From Fibrobacter sp. UWH4 (GTDB lineage Bacteria > Fibrobacterota > Fibrobacteria > Fibrobacterales > Fibrobacteraceae), in the NCBI RefSeq assembly GCF_900142475.1, contig NZ_FRAY01000001.1, positions 124,001 through 188,000 on the forward strand: DNA of 64,000 bases, given 5' to 3'. Below the pieces are notes generated by a model. That model had not been told where the DNA came from. It did not search any database and saw nothing but the letters and a program-made list of their open reading frames with translations. Below are positions 26,275 to 34,776 of this stretch, in pieces. Every line of letters begins with the position of its first letter. The first letter of the stretch is position 1. The translations under genes were made by a program, and so were the position numbers.

Positions 26275-26357
26275 GCATTGACGAGGTCAATGCAAAGCTC
26301 TGTGCCTCGGTCAAGGGCAAATTATTTGCCCGTGACTTTCGGCTTGGGAGCTTTTGT
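26275..26357. other. Compound hairpin region between convergent genes
   Basis: After the terminator are three more inverted repeats. GCATTGAC/GTCAATGC is perfect with a 3-nt loop (26275-26293). A rod follows: AAAGCTC (26294-26300) pairs with GAGCTTT (26348-26354). Inside it GTCA-a-GGGCAAA pairs with TTTGCCC-g-TGAC, with core 26315-26331. No ORF is present. It could be a second terminator for either strand or a small structured RNA. Confidence 0.4.
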
Positions 26358-26381
26358 TGGAGGTGTGTTGTTTTGAGAGAG

Positions 26382-28025
26382 TTAACGCCTTACGGCCTTG
26401 AAAATCCCGAGGGGCCTGTTGCCTTGCGAGACCTTGACGAGGTAGGCGCCTTGCCGCAGGGTGATGTGGAGTTCGTTCCCCTGCGTGGCGCGGAATTCAG
26501 CGATGCGGTGGCCCTGCAAGTCGAAGATGCTGATGTCGTGCGCGCCGCCGTCGATGCCCTCAAGATGGAGTGTGCTACCGTCGATTCGTCCGCTGATGGC
26601 GTTGTGCGGAGTCATGGATTCGACGATGGTGATGCCTTCAGTTTCTTCTGCTCCTGAAGATGCACTTTCTGCCGAGCAGGAAGACTGCGGCATGGCGATT
26701 TCTGCACTTGATGAGGACTCCGGCTCTACCTGAATCAAGCCTCCATCGGTGATGGGCGTCTTTGCCCGTGTGAGGACGTCGAGCGGGTCGGGCTTGCTGG
26801 AATCGAATGCCTCGTGGTCGTCGCGCAGGTGCTTGGCGAGTTCGGGCACCTTCGCCTTGATTTCTTCGATATTCGCGCGGGCGAGTTCGTAGGCGCCGTA
26901 TTCGCAGAAGTGCGTCTTGTCGCTCGCGGTGTACATGTACATTTTTTCCTTGTTGCCACCGAGGGCCTTGCCGAGCGTGATGCTGTGCTGGTTCAGGTCG
27001 AGCACGGTAACTCCGAGTTTTTTCCCGAGGGCGCGCATGCGTTCGGGAAGCCCGCCTACGGCTGTTTTCGGGTCGGTCTCGTTCTGCCTTGCGGTGGATG
27101 TCACGAACAGCGGAATGGCGCCCTTCGCCTTGATTTCGTTTGCGTACTTGGTGAGGGTAGTTTCGTAGTTGTTCACGTCGTTTTGATTCTTCTGGTCGTT
27201 ATGCGCGAACTGCACGGTCACGAAGTCGCCCTTCTTGACTTCGGAGAGAATCTTGGCGAGGCGCTTCATGCTGTAGAATCCGCTGGCGGTAAGGCCCGAT
27301 TCGGCGTAGTTCGCGATGGCAAGGCTGGATTTGAAAAATCCCGGGGCCATCTGGCCCCAGCCCGCCCACGGTGCCATAATCTGGTCGACCACGGTGGAGT
27401 TTCCGCAGAGCCAAAGCGTGGTCACGTTGTCGTTACGCTTGATTTCGATTCCTGCGACGGCGGGCGCCTTGCCGCTGATGACGAAGGTGAGCTTCTTGTC
27501 CCAGGTGCGGTAATCCTTTTCGCGGTCCTTGATGCTCATGGTCACCGAGCCGTCCATGCTTCTTGTTTCCATGCGCCTGAGCGAAACGGTCTGCCTGCTG
27601 AACACGCCGCCGGCGAGGGTGATGCGGTCGAGCATGAGCTTGCGGTTTTCGGCCCATACGGTGGTTTCGCTTTCGTTTTCGCCGTCACCGAGAATGAACG
27701 TCACCTCGTAATTGCCTTGCGGGAGCGCTACCGAGAAAACCATGTCGCCCTTCGCCGTCAAGAAATCCGTGGTGAGGTCGTCGTCCCACAGACGGTCTAC
27801 CGAAGAAACCGTCCCGCTTTCGAAACCGAAACCCTGCGAGTCGCTGTACTTGGTGTTGGCCTTGACCTGCGTGTAGCCCGCGGCAACCGGGCCCTCGCCA
27901 AAGTCGAACTTGTAGTTTTCGGCGGCGTCTGCCCATGCGAACGCCCCGAGGACTGCGACCGCCGTGAGAATCGTTGCTGCCTTGATCGCAGTGTCTATTC
28001 CTGCTAATTGTTTTTGCTGTTCCAT
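26382..28025 (-). CDS. Rhamnogalacturonan acetylesterase-like SGNH hydrolase (CE12)
   Basis: Likely removes acetyl groups from the galacturonic acid of rhamnogalacturonan I. 547 residues: signal anchor/peptide to about 34, a galactose-binding-like domain (38-195, starting YKFDFG), the SGNH domain (200-415), a Ser/Pro linker and a T9SS-like C-terminal domain (LRQGAYLVKV). SGNH block I reads GNST with Ser210, so Asn replaces the usual Asp of GDS. Block III is QFAHND and block V is DKTH (D369, H372), so the triad is intact. It has its own promoter region with the TAGTA tandem repeat 34-50 nt upstream of the ATG, and is the last of three CE12 genes on this strand. Confidence 0.88.
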   Translation of the reverse strand: MEQQKQLAGIDTAIKAATILTAVAVLGAFAWADAAENYKFDFGEGPVAAGYTQVKANTKYSDSQGFGFESGTVSSVDRLWDDDLTTDFLTAKGDMVFSVALPQGNYEVTFILGDGENESETTVWAENRKLMLDRITLAGGVFSRQTVSLRRMETRSMDGSVTMSIKDREKDYRTWDKKLTFVISGKAPAVAGIEIKRNDNVTTLWLCGNSTVVDQIMAPWAGWGQMAPGFFKSSLAIANYAESGLTASGFYSMKRLAKILSEVKKGDFVTVQFAHNDQKNQNDVNNYETTLTKYANEIKAKGAIPLFVTSTARQNETDPKTAVGGLPERMRALGKKLGVTVLDLNQHSITLGKALGGNKEKMYMYTASDKTHFCEYGAYELARANIEEIKAKVPELAKHLRDDHEAFDSSKPDPLDVLTRAKTPITDGGLIQVEPESSSSAEIAMPQSSCSAESASSGAEETEGITIVESMTPHNAISGRIDGSTLHLEGIDGGAHDISIFDLQGHRIAEFRATQGNELHITLRQGAYLVKVSQGNRPLGIFKAVRR

Positions 28026-28058
28026 AAAACCATCCCTTTTACACTCGTTTGCGCTTGT

Positions 28059-28075
28059 ACTACAAAATGTACTAT
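28059..28075 (-). promoter_or_regulatory. TAGTA 12-nt direct repeat upstream of the CE12 gene
   Basis: On the minus strand ATAGTACA and GTAGTACA follow each other with TAGTA starts exactly 12 nt apart (plus-strand TACTA at 28059-28063 and 28071-28075). It has the same orientation relative to the gene as the sites at 37141 and 42776-42835. Confidence 0.65.
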
Positions 28076-28120
28076 AAAATTTTTAGAAAAGCAAGAAAAA
28101 ATTTATTTTTTTTTGTAAAT

Positions 28121-30007
28121 TCATTCCCCCGATACCGCAAAATGCGCCAAAATGGCGATTTTCCCGTCGAGTTCTACGCGCAGGTAGTAGCGACCGGCCG
28201 AAAGTCGGGCGCCTCCCTGCAGGAGTGCTGTGCTGCCGGCCGAAACCATGCGGGTCTCGTCAACAACCGTCTTGCCGAGCGCATTCATGATTTGTATGTG
28301 TGCCAAGCCGCCGGCGGAACGGAGGGTGAGGTTCCGGGGGTCGAAAGCCGTTTGGTTCTTTTGCATGGATACGGCGATGGTGGTGCCCGTTTCGGAATCC
28401 TGCGTGCCGCTAGAGTCCTTGAGTACTTCGGCGACGGGACAGCCGACCCGGTGTACGGCCTCGTTGGTAAAGGAAACCATGTCTACATTGGGGCCTCCGT
28501 TATTTGTCGTGGAATAGAGGACCATGTCGAAATCCACGGCGTCGAGCCAAACGTCGTCCACGTAGGCGGTGTCCCAGATATCCCAGCCGCCGGTAGGCGG
28601 GAGCTTTATATCGTAGGTGACTGCATCGATCTTGATTTTCATGTCGCGGTTTTCGGTTCCGTCAAAAGCGTAGCGCACCATAACCCGTGCGTTGGTGGCT
28701 GATCTGTCGGATGTAAGTTTGTATGTAGCCGTGCTGGAAATGTCGTTGGTCAAGTTGAAGAATCCCTTGCCCACGTAGCCCTCGTGATTCGTGTCGGTGG
28801 TGCCGTCACCCTTGTCCGGGTTCGCCATATCGATGGGAGACGGCCAAGCCTTGATTCCCTTGAGGTTGGAGCATTCTACGATGGCGGAACTGGATTGCGG
28901 GATTTCGGAACTGGAAGAAGCGGGCATTACAGAGCTGGAACTTTCGTTTTCGGTAGTTGAGCTTGCGACACAGGCGGCGCCGCCCTTGAACATGGCGGTG
29001 TAGGTCGTATTGTGGTTGGGCGTCTTGAAACCGTAGTAGAGCTTGTTGGACGAAATTTTCTTGCAGTTCTCGTCTGCCCAGTATTCAAAGGTCTCGCCGC
29101 TTGCGGGTGCCACCCGAAGGGTCATGGGGGAACCTCCCGGGAAACTCTGGTCCTGCGTGATGGCGCCCTTTGTCGCGATGTTCGCCTTTACGGTCACCTT
29201 GTAGCGGGGGCGTAACGCCGAAACGAGCTTTGTGAGTTCTGCCTTTGATTCGGGCGAAAGGAAGGTGTCGTTTACGCCCCTTTCCAGTTCTTCTGCAATC
29301 ATGGTGCCGTGGCCCATGGAGCCCATTTCTTGGAAGTGCGTATTCCCGTCGTTACTGCCGTTGGGGTAGTTGGGGTAAAGTCCTGCATCCAGTTGCATAT
29401 AAAGGAATTTCTTGACATACGAATCCATCTTTCCTTTGTATGTATTGTTATAGGTATTGTAGGATTTCATGTTCAAGTCTACGAAGGGAATCTTGTAATC
29501 CTTCGCAAGTTTTAGCATCATGCCGCGGGAATCGTAGTTGTTGCTTCCGGTAGAAAATACGTTGCGCGAACCGCTCATGGTGACGGTTGAAACCAACACC
29601 GGGGTTGCCCCGCGCTTTTGCGCCGTCGTGATGTACTGCTTCATGTAATACGGGAAGGAATCCTGGGGAACGTAGCGTTCCGGCTTGTTTGCGGTGCGGT
29701 CGTTATGCCCGAACTGCACGAATACGAAATCCCCTTTCTGGATGTTGGGCTCGAGGCTTTTTAGACGCCCGTCAACGATGAAACTCTTGGAACTGCGCCC
29801 GCCAATAGCCACGTTGTTTACCTTCACGCGGGAAGCGTCAAAGAAGTTGTTCAGTACCTGACCCCAGCCTTTTTGCGGGTATGCGGAGTCCTTGTAGTTG
29901 CAGACCGTAGAATCGCCGATGACATGGATGGTGAAGGATGTGCTGTCGCTCACGGCAAGGCTTGTAAACAGGCCGGCCACGATGGCGTATTTGAAAAAGT
30001 TCTTCAT
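28121..30007 (-). CDS. Rhamnogalacturonan acetylesterase CE12 with CBM35
   Basis: 628 residues, secreted: signal peptide to about 20, CE12/SGNH domain (24-260) with GDST (Ser33), GHND near 100 and HFQEMG as block V. A bacterial repeat domain of InlB/Flg_new type follows (VTVKANIATKGAITQ ... YTAMFKGG, 275-345), then a Ser linker, a CBM35/6-type module (about 375-520, with HEGYVGKGFFNL and GGPNVDMVSF) and a T9SS-like C-terminal domain (SAGRYYLRVEL). Removal of RG-I acetyl groups would open the backbone to the PL11 lyase two genes upstream. It starts 9 nt after the preceding CE12 stop codon with SD AAGGAG, so the two are co-transcribed. Confidence 0.9.
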   Translation of the reverse strand: MKNFFKYAIVAGLFTSLAVSDSTSFTIHVIGDSTVCNYKDSAYPQKGWGQVLNNFFDASRVKVNNVAIGGRSSKSFIVDGRLKSLEPNIQKGDFVFVQFGHNDRTANKPERYVPQDSFPYYMKQYITTAQKRGATPVLVSTVTMSGSRNVFSTGSNNYDSRGMMLKLAKDYKIPFVDLNMKSYNTYNNTYKGKMDSYVKKFLYMQLDAGLYPNYPNGSNDGNTHFQEMGSMGHGTMIAEELERGVNDTFLSPESKAELTKLVSALRPRYKVTVKANIATKGAITQDQSFPGGSPMTLRVAPASGETFEYWADENCKKISSNKLYYGFKTPNHNTTYTAMFKGGAACVASSTTENESSSSVMPASSSSEIPQSSSAIVECSNLKGIKAWPSPIDMANPDKGDGTTDTNHEGYVGKGFFNLTNDISSTATYKLTSDRSATNARVMVRYAFDGTENRDMKIKIDAVTYDIKLPPTGGWDIWDTAYVDDVWLDAVDFDMVLYSTTNNGGPNVDMVSFTNEAVHRVGCPVAEVLKDSSGTQDSETGTTIAVSMQKNQTAFDPRNLTLRSAGGLAHIQIMNALGKTVVDETRMVSAGSTALLQGGARLSAGRYYLRVELDGKIAILAHFAVSGE

Positions 30008-30016
30008 GCTGGCTCC

Positions 30017-31786
30017 TTATTTTACGTTGGCCCAGGTGGTGCTAAATTTGTGTTTCCCGTTGCGGACGATGATGCGGTAGATGCCGCTTGCCTGGACGAT
30101 GCCGGACAGGTCTATGTTGTCGCTGCCGGAGAGCTTGCGGGCGACCAGACGGCCCGACATGTCGAAAACATCTATCCTCGTGTTTTCGTTTTTCGAGACA
30201 GAAAGAATGTCGCCTTTCAGGGACGTTGTCTCGACTTCGGGAACGATTCGTTCCACGCCGTCGACGCTGAACCCGAATGCGTCTATGTTCGGCCCTCCGT
30301 TTTCGGTCATGGAAATGAACTTGAGGATTCCTTCGCCATTGATGAGATCCAGGTCCACGTAGGCGGTATCCCAGGTGTCCCAATCTGCCGTGGGCTTGAA
30401 CTTCACGATATAATCGTGGTCGAGGTACACGTTCAGCGAGCGCTCTTCGGTGCCGGCAAAGGAATAGCGGATTCCCATAGTCACGTAGCCTGCAGAGGGA
30501 AACTTCATCTTGTATTCGGCGGTAGAATTCAGCGCGTTTTCGAAATTGAAGAAACCGTTGCCTGTATAGCCTTCGTGGTTTGCCTCGGTGGCGCCGTTTC
30601 CCGTATCGGGATTGGCGGCGTCGATAAAGTTCTTGATGTCTAGGCTTATATGCTTTTCTTCTTGGACGGTGTCTTTCGCGGTAGTGTCTACGGAGTATGT
30701 TACGTCGGAAAGTTTTTTCGGAGTCCCTGTCGGGAATGCCGTGAGCGCCTTGCCGTCACCGGTGTATTTTTCTGCGGTGCCGCCTTCGTAAACAGCGGTG
30801 TATTGCGTGCTGGCGGAACCCATGACGAAGGTGTATATCTTGTCTGATTTTACCGAGGCGTTTGCGTTCCCGCTCACCTTTTTGCCGTTGCCGTCATACC
30901 AGCCAAGAAATTTCTTGCCGGATTTTGGTGTAGTCTTGAGCGTCACCGTCATGCCCTTGGGATAATAGGAGCTGATAGTCGTTGCCTGGTCGGAACCTGC
31001 GGGGCTGACTTTCACGTCTACCTTGTACATGGGCGCCAAGTAGTCGGCGAGTTTTTTTACCTGAGCGTCCGGGTGTACGCGCAACTGTTCGGTAATGATG
31101 CGCCCGAAAGCGATGGCTCCATTCTGCTGGAAATGAAGGTTGTCATTGTTCCCGTTCGCGTAGTTGCTGTATTCGCCCTTGTCGAGCACCACGTTCAGGT
31201 AATGGTGAGCGTAGAACTGGCCTACGGAAAGCAGGTAGTTGCGGCTCAGGGTGTCCATGTCGATGATGGGCGTGTTGAGCGTTTTCGAAAGTTCGCGTGC
31301 GATAATCGGGTAGTTGTGGTAGGATTCGTAAATGGAATCCTGCTTTGTTCCGCGGAAATCGCTGCGGCGTACCGGATTCACGATGATGGGGTAGGCTCCC
31401 TTGGCCTTCGCCTCGTTGATCATCTTGGTCATGTAGGTGCGGTAACCGGCTTCGGAGCTGTAGTTGCGGTCATTGATTCCGAACTTGATGAATACGTAGT
31501 CGCCTTTCTGGAGGGCGTTCTTGACTGGGGTCCATTTCCCGCCGTTGTAATAAGTTTCTGCGGCGGTACCGCCTGCACCGTAGTTTTTGACGGTCGCGAG
31601 CCCGGAATCGAAGAAGTATCCGAAATTCTGGCCGATGCCCTGTTTGGGGTAATAGCCTGCGTTCCAGTCCTGCATGGTGGAATCGCCGCACATGTAGATG
31701 GTTACTTTCGCCCATACGGCTGCCGGGGCAATGACCATGGAAATTGCCACGAGGCTTTGCCAAATCTTTGAATAAAATCTGTTCAT
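30017..31786 (-). CDS. Rhamnogalacturonan acetylesterase CE12 with CBM35
   Basis: 589 residues with the same module order as the next gene: signal peptide (to ~26), SGNH/CE12 domain (28-250) with CGDST (Ser36), FGIND as block III and HFQQNG as block V. An InlB-like repeat domain (VDVKVSPAGSDQ ... YTAVYEGG) and a CBM35-type module (SLDIKNFIDAANPDTGNG ... NGGPNIDAFGF) follow, then a T9SS-like C-terminus (IDVFDMSGRLVARKL). Block III has Ile for the usual His of GHND. The two adjacent CE12-CBM35 genes look like a tandem duplication that has diverged strongly, perhaps for different acetyl positions. A hairpin and a palindrome separate it from PL11 upstream. Confidence 0.9.
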   Translation of the reverse strand: MNRFYSKIWQSLVAISMVIAPAAVWAKVTIYMCGDSTMQDWNAGYYPKQGIGQNFGYFFDSGLATVKNYGAGGTAAETYYNGGKWTPVKNALQKGDYVFIKFGINDRNYSSEAGYRTYMTKMINEAKAKGAYPIIVNPVRRSDFRGTKQDSIYESYHNYPIIARELSKTLNTPIIDMDTLSRNYLLSVGQFYAHHYLNVVLDKGEYSNYANGNNDNLHFQQNGAIAFGRIITEQLRVHPDAQVKKLADYLAPMYKVDVKVSPAGSDQATTISSYYPKGMTVTLKTTPKSGKKFLGWYDGNGKKVSGNANASVKSDKIYTFVMGSASTQYTAVYEGGTAEKYTGDGKALTAFPTGTPKKLSDVTYSVDTTAKDTVQEEKHISLDIKNFIDAANPDTGNGATEANHEGYTGNGFFNFENALNSTAEYKMKFPSAGYVTMGIRYSFAGTEERSLNVYLDHDYIVKFKPTADWDTWDTAYVDLDLINGEGILKFISMTENGGPNIDAFGFSVDGVERIVPEVETTSLKGDILSVSKNENTRIDVFDMSGRLVARKLSGSDNIDLSGIVQASGIYRIIVRNGKHKFSTTWANVK

Positions 31787-31814
31787 TTTAAACCAATCCC
31801 TTTTGTGAAATCCG

Positions 31815-31824
31815 TTAACGTTAA
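31815..31824. promoter_or_regulatory. Palindrome TTAACGTTAA, possible operator
   Basis: Perfect 10-bp palindrome 29 nt upstream of the CE12 ATG and just past the PL11 hairpin. AACGTT-centred palindromes resemble LacI/GalR-type operators. One copy only, so support is weak. Confidence 0.3.
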
Positions 31825-31863
31825 AAGCCGCCTAACGCCCTTCCGAGAAAGGGCGCTAGACGG
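31825..31863 (-). terminator. Strong hairpin after PL11 (terminator or mRNA-stabilising)
   Basis: On the minus strand, a 15-bp stem with two G-U pairs (arms 31849-31863 and 31828-31842, loop of 6), followed only by CTTTTAA. The short U tract suggests partial termination, which would reduce CE12 expression relative to PL11. Confidence 0.55.
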
Positions 31864-31879
31864 GGAGTTTATGGGGGTT

Positions 31880-34462
31880 CTATTTCTTAAAGATTCCCTT
31901 GGAGATGTACTTGCCGTCGATTTTTACGCGCACGAGGTAACTCCCCTTCGGGAGCGGTTCCTGCGAGAGGTCCACGGCGCTCTCACCCGCGGCGACAAAC
32001 TTCGCGATGGTCCCCACGATGCGGCCACCCATGTTGTAAATCTCGATTTCGGCATATCCGCCACGGGCAAGCTTCTGTACGCCTGTCGCAAGGGCGGTCG
32101 TCCCTTCCGCAGGGGCGAGCGTCACACCCGGTACCCCGAAGTAGAAACCGTCTACGTTCGGGCCGCCGTTCTCCGTGGTGGAGGAGAGCTTGAGCGTATT
32201 CTCTCCCTTCACGATGCTTACAGGTACCTGGACTTCTTGCCATGTGGTCCAGCTGCCGGTAGAAGGCAGGCTTACGCTGATCGCTTCGCCACCATTTACG
32301 GAGAGGTTCATGTCGCGGGCATCGTTCCCGCCGTTTGCAAACACGATAGAAACGGTTGTCTTCGCGTCTTCCTTCGCGGTCACTTTCCAGGTGGCAAAGC
32401 TCGCCGCATCGTTGTCGAAGTTGTAGTAGCCCTTCTCTTTCCAGCCTTCGTTCGTGTCTTCGAAGGTTCCTTTACCTTCTGCCGGGGCGGATGCATCCAC
32501 GAACGATTCCTTCGTCATGTCGTGCTTGATTTCGGGAACGACGGGGTCGACAATCACTGGGTCAATAACGACGGGGGTAGTACCGTCACCTGCGAGATAA
32601 ATGGAAGGCTGCTTCAGGTTCTTTACCGCGTCGGGCAGGTAGTAACCCAGGTGCGGCGGCTGGTTGTAGGCCACGTTCTGCCAGGCAATGCTCACGCGGT
32701 AATGCGGGTCGTGCATCAGGGTGTACACGCGGTAATCCGTCGTGACCGGAGTGCCGAAAATCGTAATCATGGAGGCGTCGCTGCCCGAACGCAGGATAAG
32801 TTCTTCGCGCCAGTCGCCGAACAAATCGGCCACGAGGCTCGGGTTCTTCTTTGTTCCGTTGTTCGTAGTAGACTTGTTCACGTTGCCGTAGGTGAAGTAG
32901 CGGTTCGCCTTCTTGTCCTTGGTGCTCCACTTGTCTATAGAACCGTCGAGCAGTTCGTCTTGCAGGTCGCCGTCGAAATAGATGCGGAAGTTCACCGAGG
33001 GCTTGCTGCCCGAAATCTTCTGGCCCTTCACGTTCTTCACGCCGTCGCCCGCGCTGCTCCACATCTCGAATCCGCGGTGATCCGCATCGATGTCTGCGGC
33101 AAGGCCTCGGCCGTTGTCTACGCCCGGGTTAGGCTGCTTGGTGCCCCAGATAATCTTGCCGTCGGGGCCGCGGAAGTCGTCGGTATAGGCGGCAGACTTT
33201 TCTTCGTGAACATCCCACGATTCAAGGCCCGGACGGTCGGGGTCCATGTCCGAAAGGTGGAGCGCGTCGCCGTGTCCGAGCCCTGTGCGGTAAAGGAGCG
33301 TGCCGTCGGACTTGAGCGCCGCGGAACCGAACACGATTTCGTCCTTGCCGTCGCCGTTGATGTCGCCCACGGAAACGTTGTGGTTGCCTTCGCCAAAGAT
33401 GCCCTTGCCCCTCGTTTCGGACTTGTGGTACCAGCGCTGCTTGAGCTGCTTGCCGTCGAAGTCGTAGGCGACCGCGTAGGCGTAGGTGTAGTAGCCGCGC
33501 ATCATCACGAGGCTCGGGTGTACACCGTCGAGGTAAGCGATGGCCGCGAGCATGCGTTCGCTGCGGTTGCCGTAGGTGTCGCCCCAGTTCTTGGTGACAT
33601 TACGGCCCGGCACGTAGTCGATGGTCGTGATGGCTGCACCCGTCTTGCCGTTGAACACGGTCAGGAACTCGTTCCCGCTCATGATGGTGCCGGTCTTTGT
33701 GCGGTAATCCTTGCTCTTGTCGCCGATGGCCTTGCCTGTACCGTCAATGGTGCCGTCGCTAGTTTTCATGGCGACTTCGGCGATGCCGTCACCGTCCAGG
33801 TCGTAGACCATGAACTGCGTGTAATGGGCGCCCGCGCGGATATTCTTGCCCAGGTCGATGCGCCACAGCTTTTTGCCGTTCATCTTGTAGCCGTCGATAT
33901 ACACGTTGCCCGTGTAGCCGCTCTGCGAGTTGTCCTTTTGGTTGCTCGGGTCCCACTTTACGACGAGTTCGAGTTCCCCGTCGCCGTCCAGGTCGCCCAC
34001 GCTCATGTCGTTCGAGGTGTAGCTGCAGCTGGAACCGTCGGGCATCTTGAGGTCGCCCGGGCGGTCAAGCTTGAGAGTTGCATACGGGATGTTCTTACCG
34101 TCGGAATTGGCCGACTTGTCGAACACGAACGAGAGCCCGGCCTGCGCGCCTTCCTTGCCGTCCACGACTGCGGCGACCGTATACTTGGAGGTCGCCTTGC
34201 CCGAAGCCTCGAGGTAGTTTGTCGCACCGTTCCCTGCAATGGTCGCAATTTTTGTCCCGTCGCGGTAGAGGTTGAATTCGGTATTCGGGGCGTCGCTCCC
34301 GAGCAGGCGCCAGCTGACCAGCATGCCTTTTCCGACGTTAGAAGCCACGAGACCGCGGCTCAGGTTTTCCATCTGACGCGGGGCCGCGAAAGACGGGATG
34401 GCGAGTCCAAAGGACAACGCTACACACGCCGCAAGCGGCGTTTTCTTTCCACAATACACCAT
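31880..34462 (-). CDS. Rhamnogalacturonan lyase PL11 with CBM35
   Basis: Cleaves the rhamnose-galacturonate backbone of RG-I by beta-elimination. 860 residues: signal peptide (to ~27), an Fn3-like start of the PL11 domain (MENLSRGLVASNVGKGMLVSWRLL), then the eight-bladed propeller rich in Ca-binding DxDGDG loops (GDLDGDGELELVVKWD, YDLDGDGIAEVAMK, GDINGDGKDEIVFG) to about 630. A CBM35-type module (about 645-790) and a T9SS-like C-terminal domain (IEIYNMGGRIVGTI, GSYLVRVKIDGK) follow. SD GGGGAGG. First gene of the leftward RG-I operon, divergent from TIGR02147; the shared control region is 314 nt. Confidence 0.94.
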   Translation of the reverse strand: MVYCGKKTPLAACVALSFGLAIPSFAAPRQMENLSRGLVASNVGKGMLVSWRLLGSDAPNTEFNLYRDGTKIATIAGNGATNYLEASGKATSKYTVAAVVDGKEGAQAGLSFVFDKSANSDGKNIPYATLKLDRPGDLKMPDGSSCSYTSNDMSVGDLDGDGELELVVKWDPSNQKDNSQSGYTGNVYIDGYKMNGKKLWRIDLGKNIRAGAHYTQFMVYDLDGDGIAEVAMKTSDGTIDGTGKAIGDKSKDYRTKTGTIMSGNEFLTVFNGKTGAAITTIDYVPGRNVTKNWGDTYGNRSERMLAAIAYLDGVHPSLVMMRGYYTYAYAVAYDFDGKQLKQRWYHKSETRGKGIFGEGNHNVSVGDINGDGKDEIVFGSAALKSDGTLLYRTGLGHGDALHLSDMDPDRPGLESWDVHEEKSAAYTDDFRGPDGKIIWGTKQPNPGVDNGRGLAADIDADHRGFEMWSSAGDGVKNVKGQKISGSKPSVNFRIYFDGDLQDELLDGSIDKWSTKDKKANRYFTYGNVNKSTTNNGTKKNPSLVADLFGDWREELILRSGSDASMITIFGTPVTTDYRVYTLMHDPHYRVSIAWQNVAYNQPPHLGYYLPDAVKNLKQPSIYLAGDGTTPVVIDPVIVDPVVPEIKHDMTKESFVDASAPAEGKGTFEDTNEGWKEKGYYNFDNDAASFATWKVTAKEDAKTTVSIVFANGGNDARDMNLSVNGGEAISVSLPSTGSWTTWQEVQVPVSIVKGENTLKLSSTTENGGPNVDGFYFGVPGVTLAPAEGTTALATGVQKLARGGYAEIEIYNMGGRIVGTIAKFVAAGESAVDLSQEPLPKGSYLVRVKIDGKYISKGIFKK

Positions 34463-34776
34463 ATTTTCCTCCCCAAAAGGGTCGAAGTTTTACCAAACAG
34501 GTACTTATCGTACCGATTTTTAATATAATCTAAATTTTTATTAAAAGTCTACATTTTTTCAATAATTTACCTTAATTTACAAAGATTGTTAGTTATTTGT
34601 TGTTATAAAAAGTCCACATTTGTAGAGAAATCGCCGAAAAATGTTCCGTTTTCGCCGTTTTGAGGCCTTTTCTAAAAGTCAACGGTTTTCATCGAATATC
34701 GAGCGAGGGGTGCGGATGTACAAAAAAGTTGATAATTACTATACTATGTACTATATTTTTATGTATATTTGATATC
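34463..34776. promoter_or_regulatory. Divergent control region between the PL11 operon and TIGR02147
   Basis: Gene-free, AT-rich, 314 nt. It holds AAAAGTCTACATTT (34543-34556), AAAAGTCCACATTT (34608-34621) and a looser relative, AAAAGTCAACGGTTT (34674-34688). Close to the TIGR02147 start is a TAGTA cluster (34737-34753). The same AAAAGTCCACATTT word occurs inverted at 37037 upstream of the arabinan operon. Confidence 0.5.
34737..34753 (-). promoter_or_regulatory. TAGTA repeat cluster with 12-nt period
   Basis: Read on the minus strand, TAGTA occurs at 34753, 34746 and 34741 (descending). The outer pair is exactly 12 nt apart, as at the four other sites. It ends 24 nt before the TIGR02147 ATG, a good place for autoregulation. 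Confidence 0.6.

Noticed and set aside
28121-31786. The two adjacent CE12-CBM35 genes as one gene split by a stop
   Set aside because: Each has its own signal peptide, full catalytic domain and C-terminal domain, and an SD lies in the 9-nt gap.
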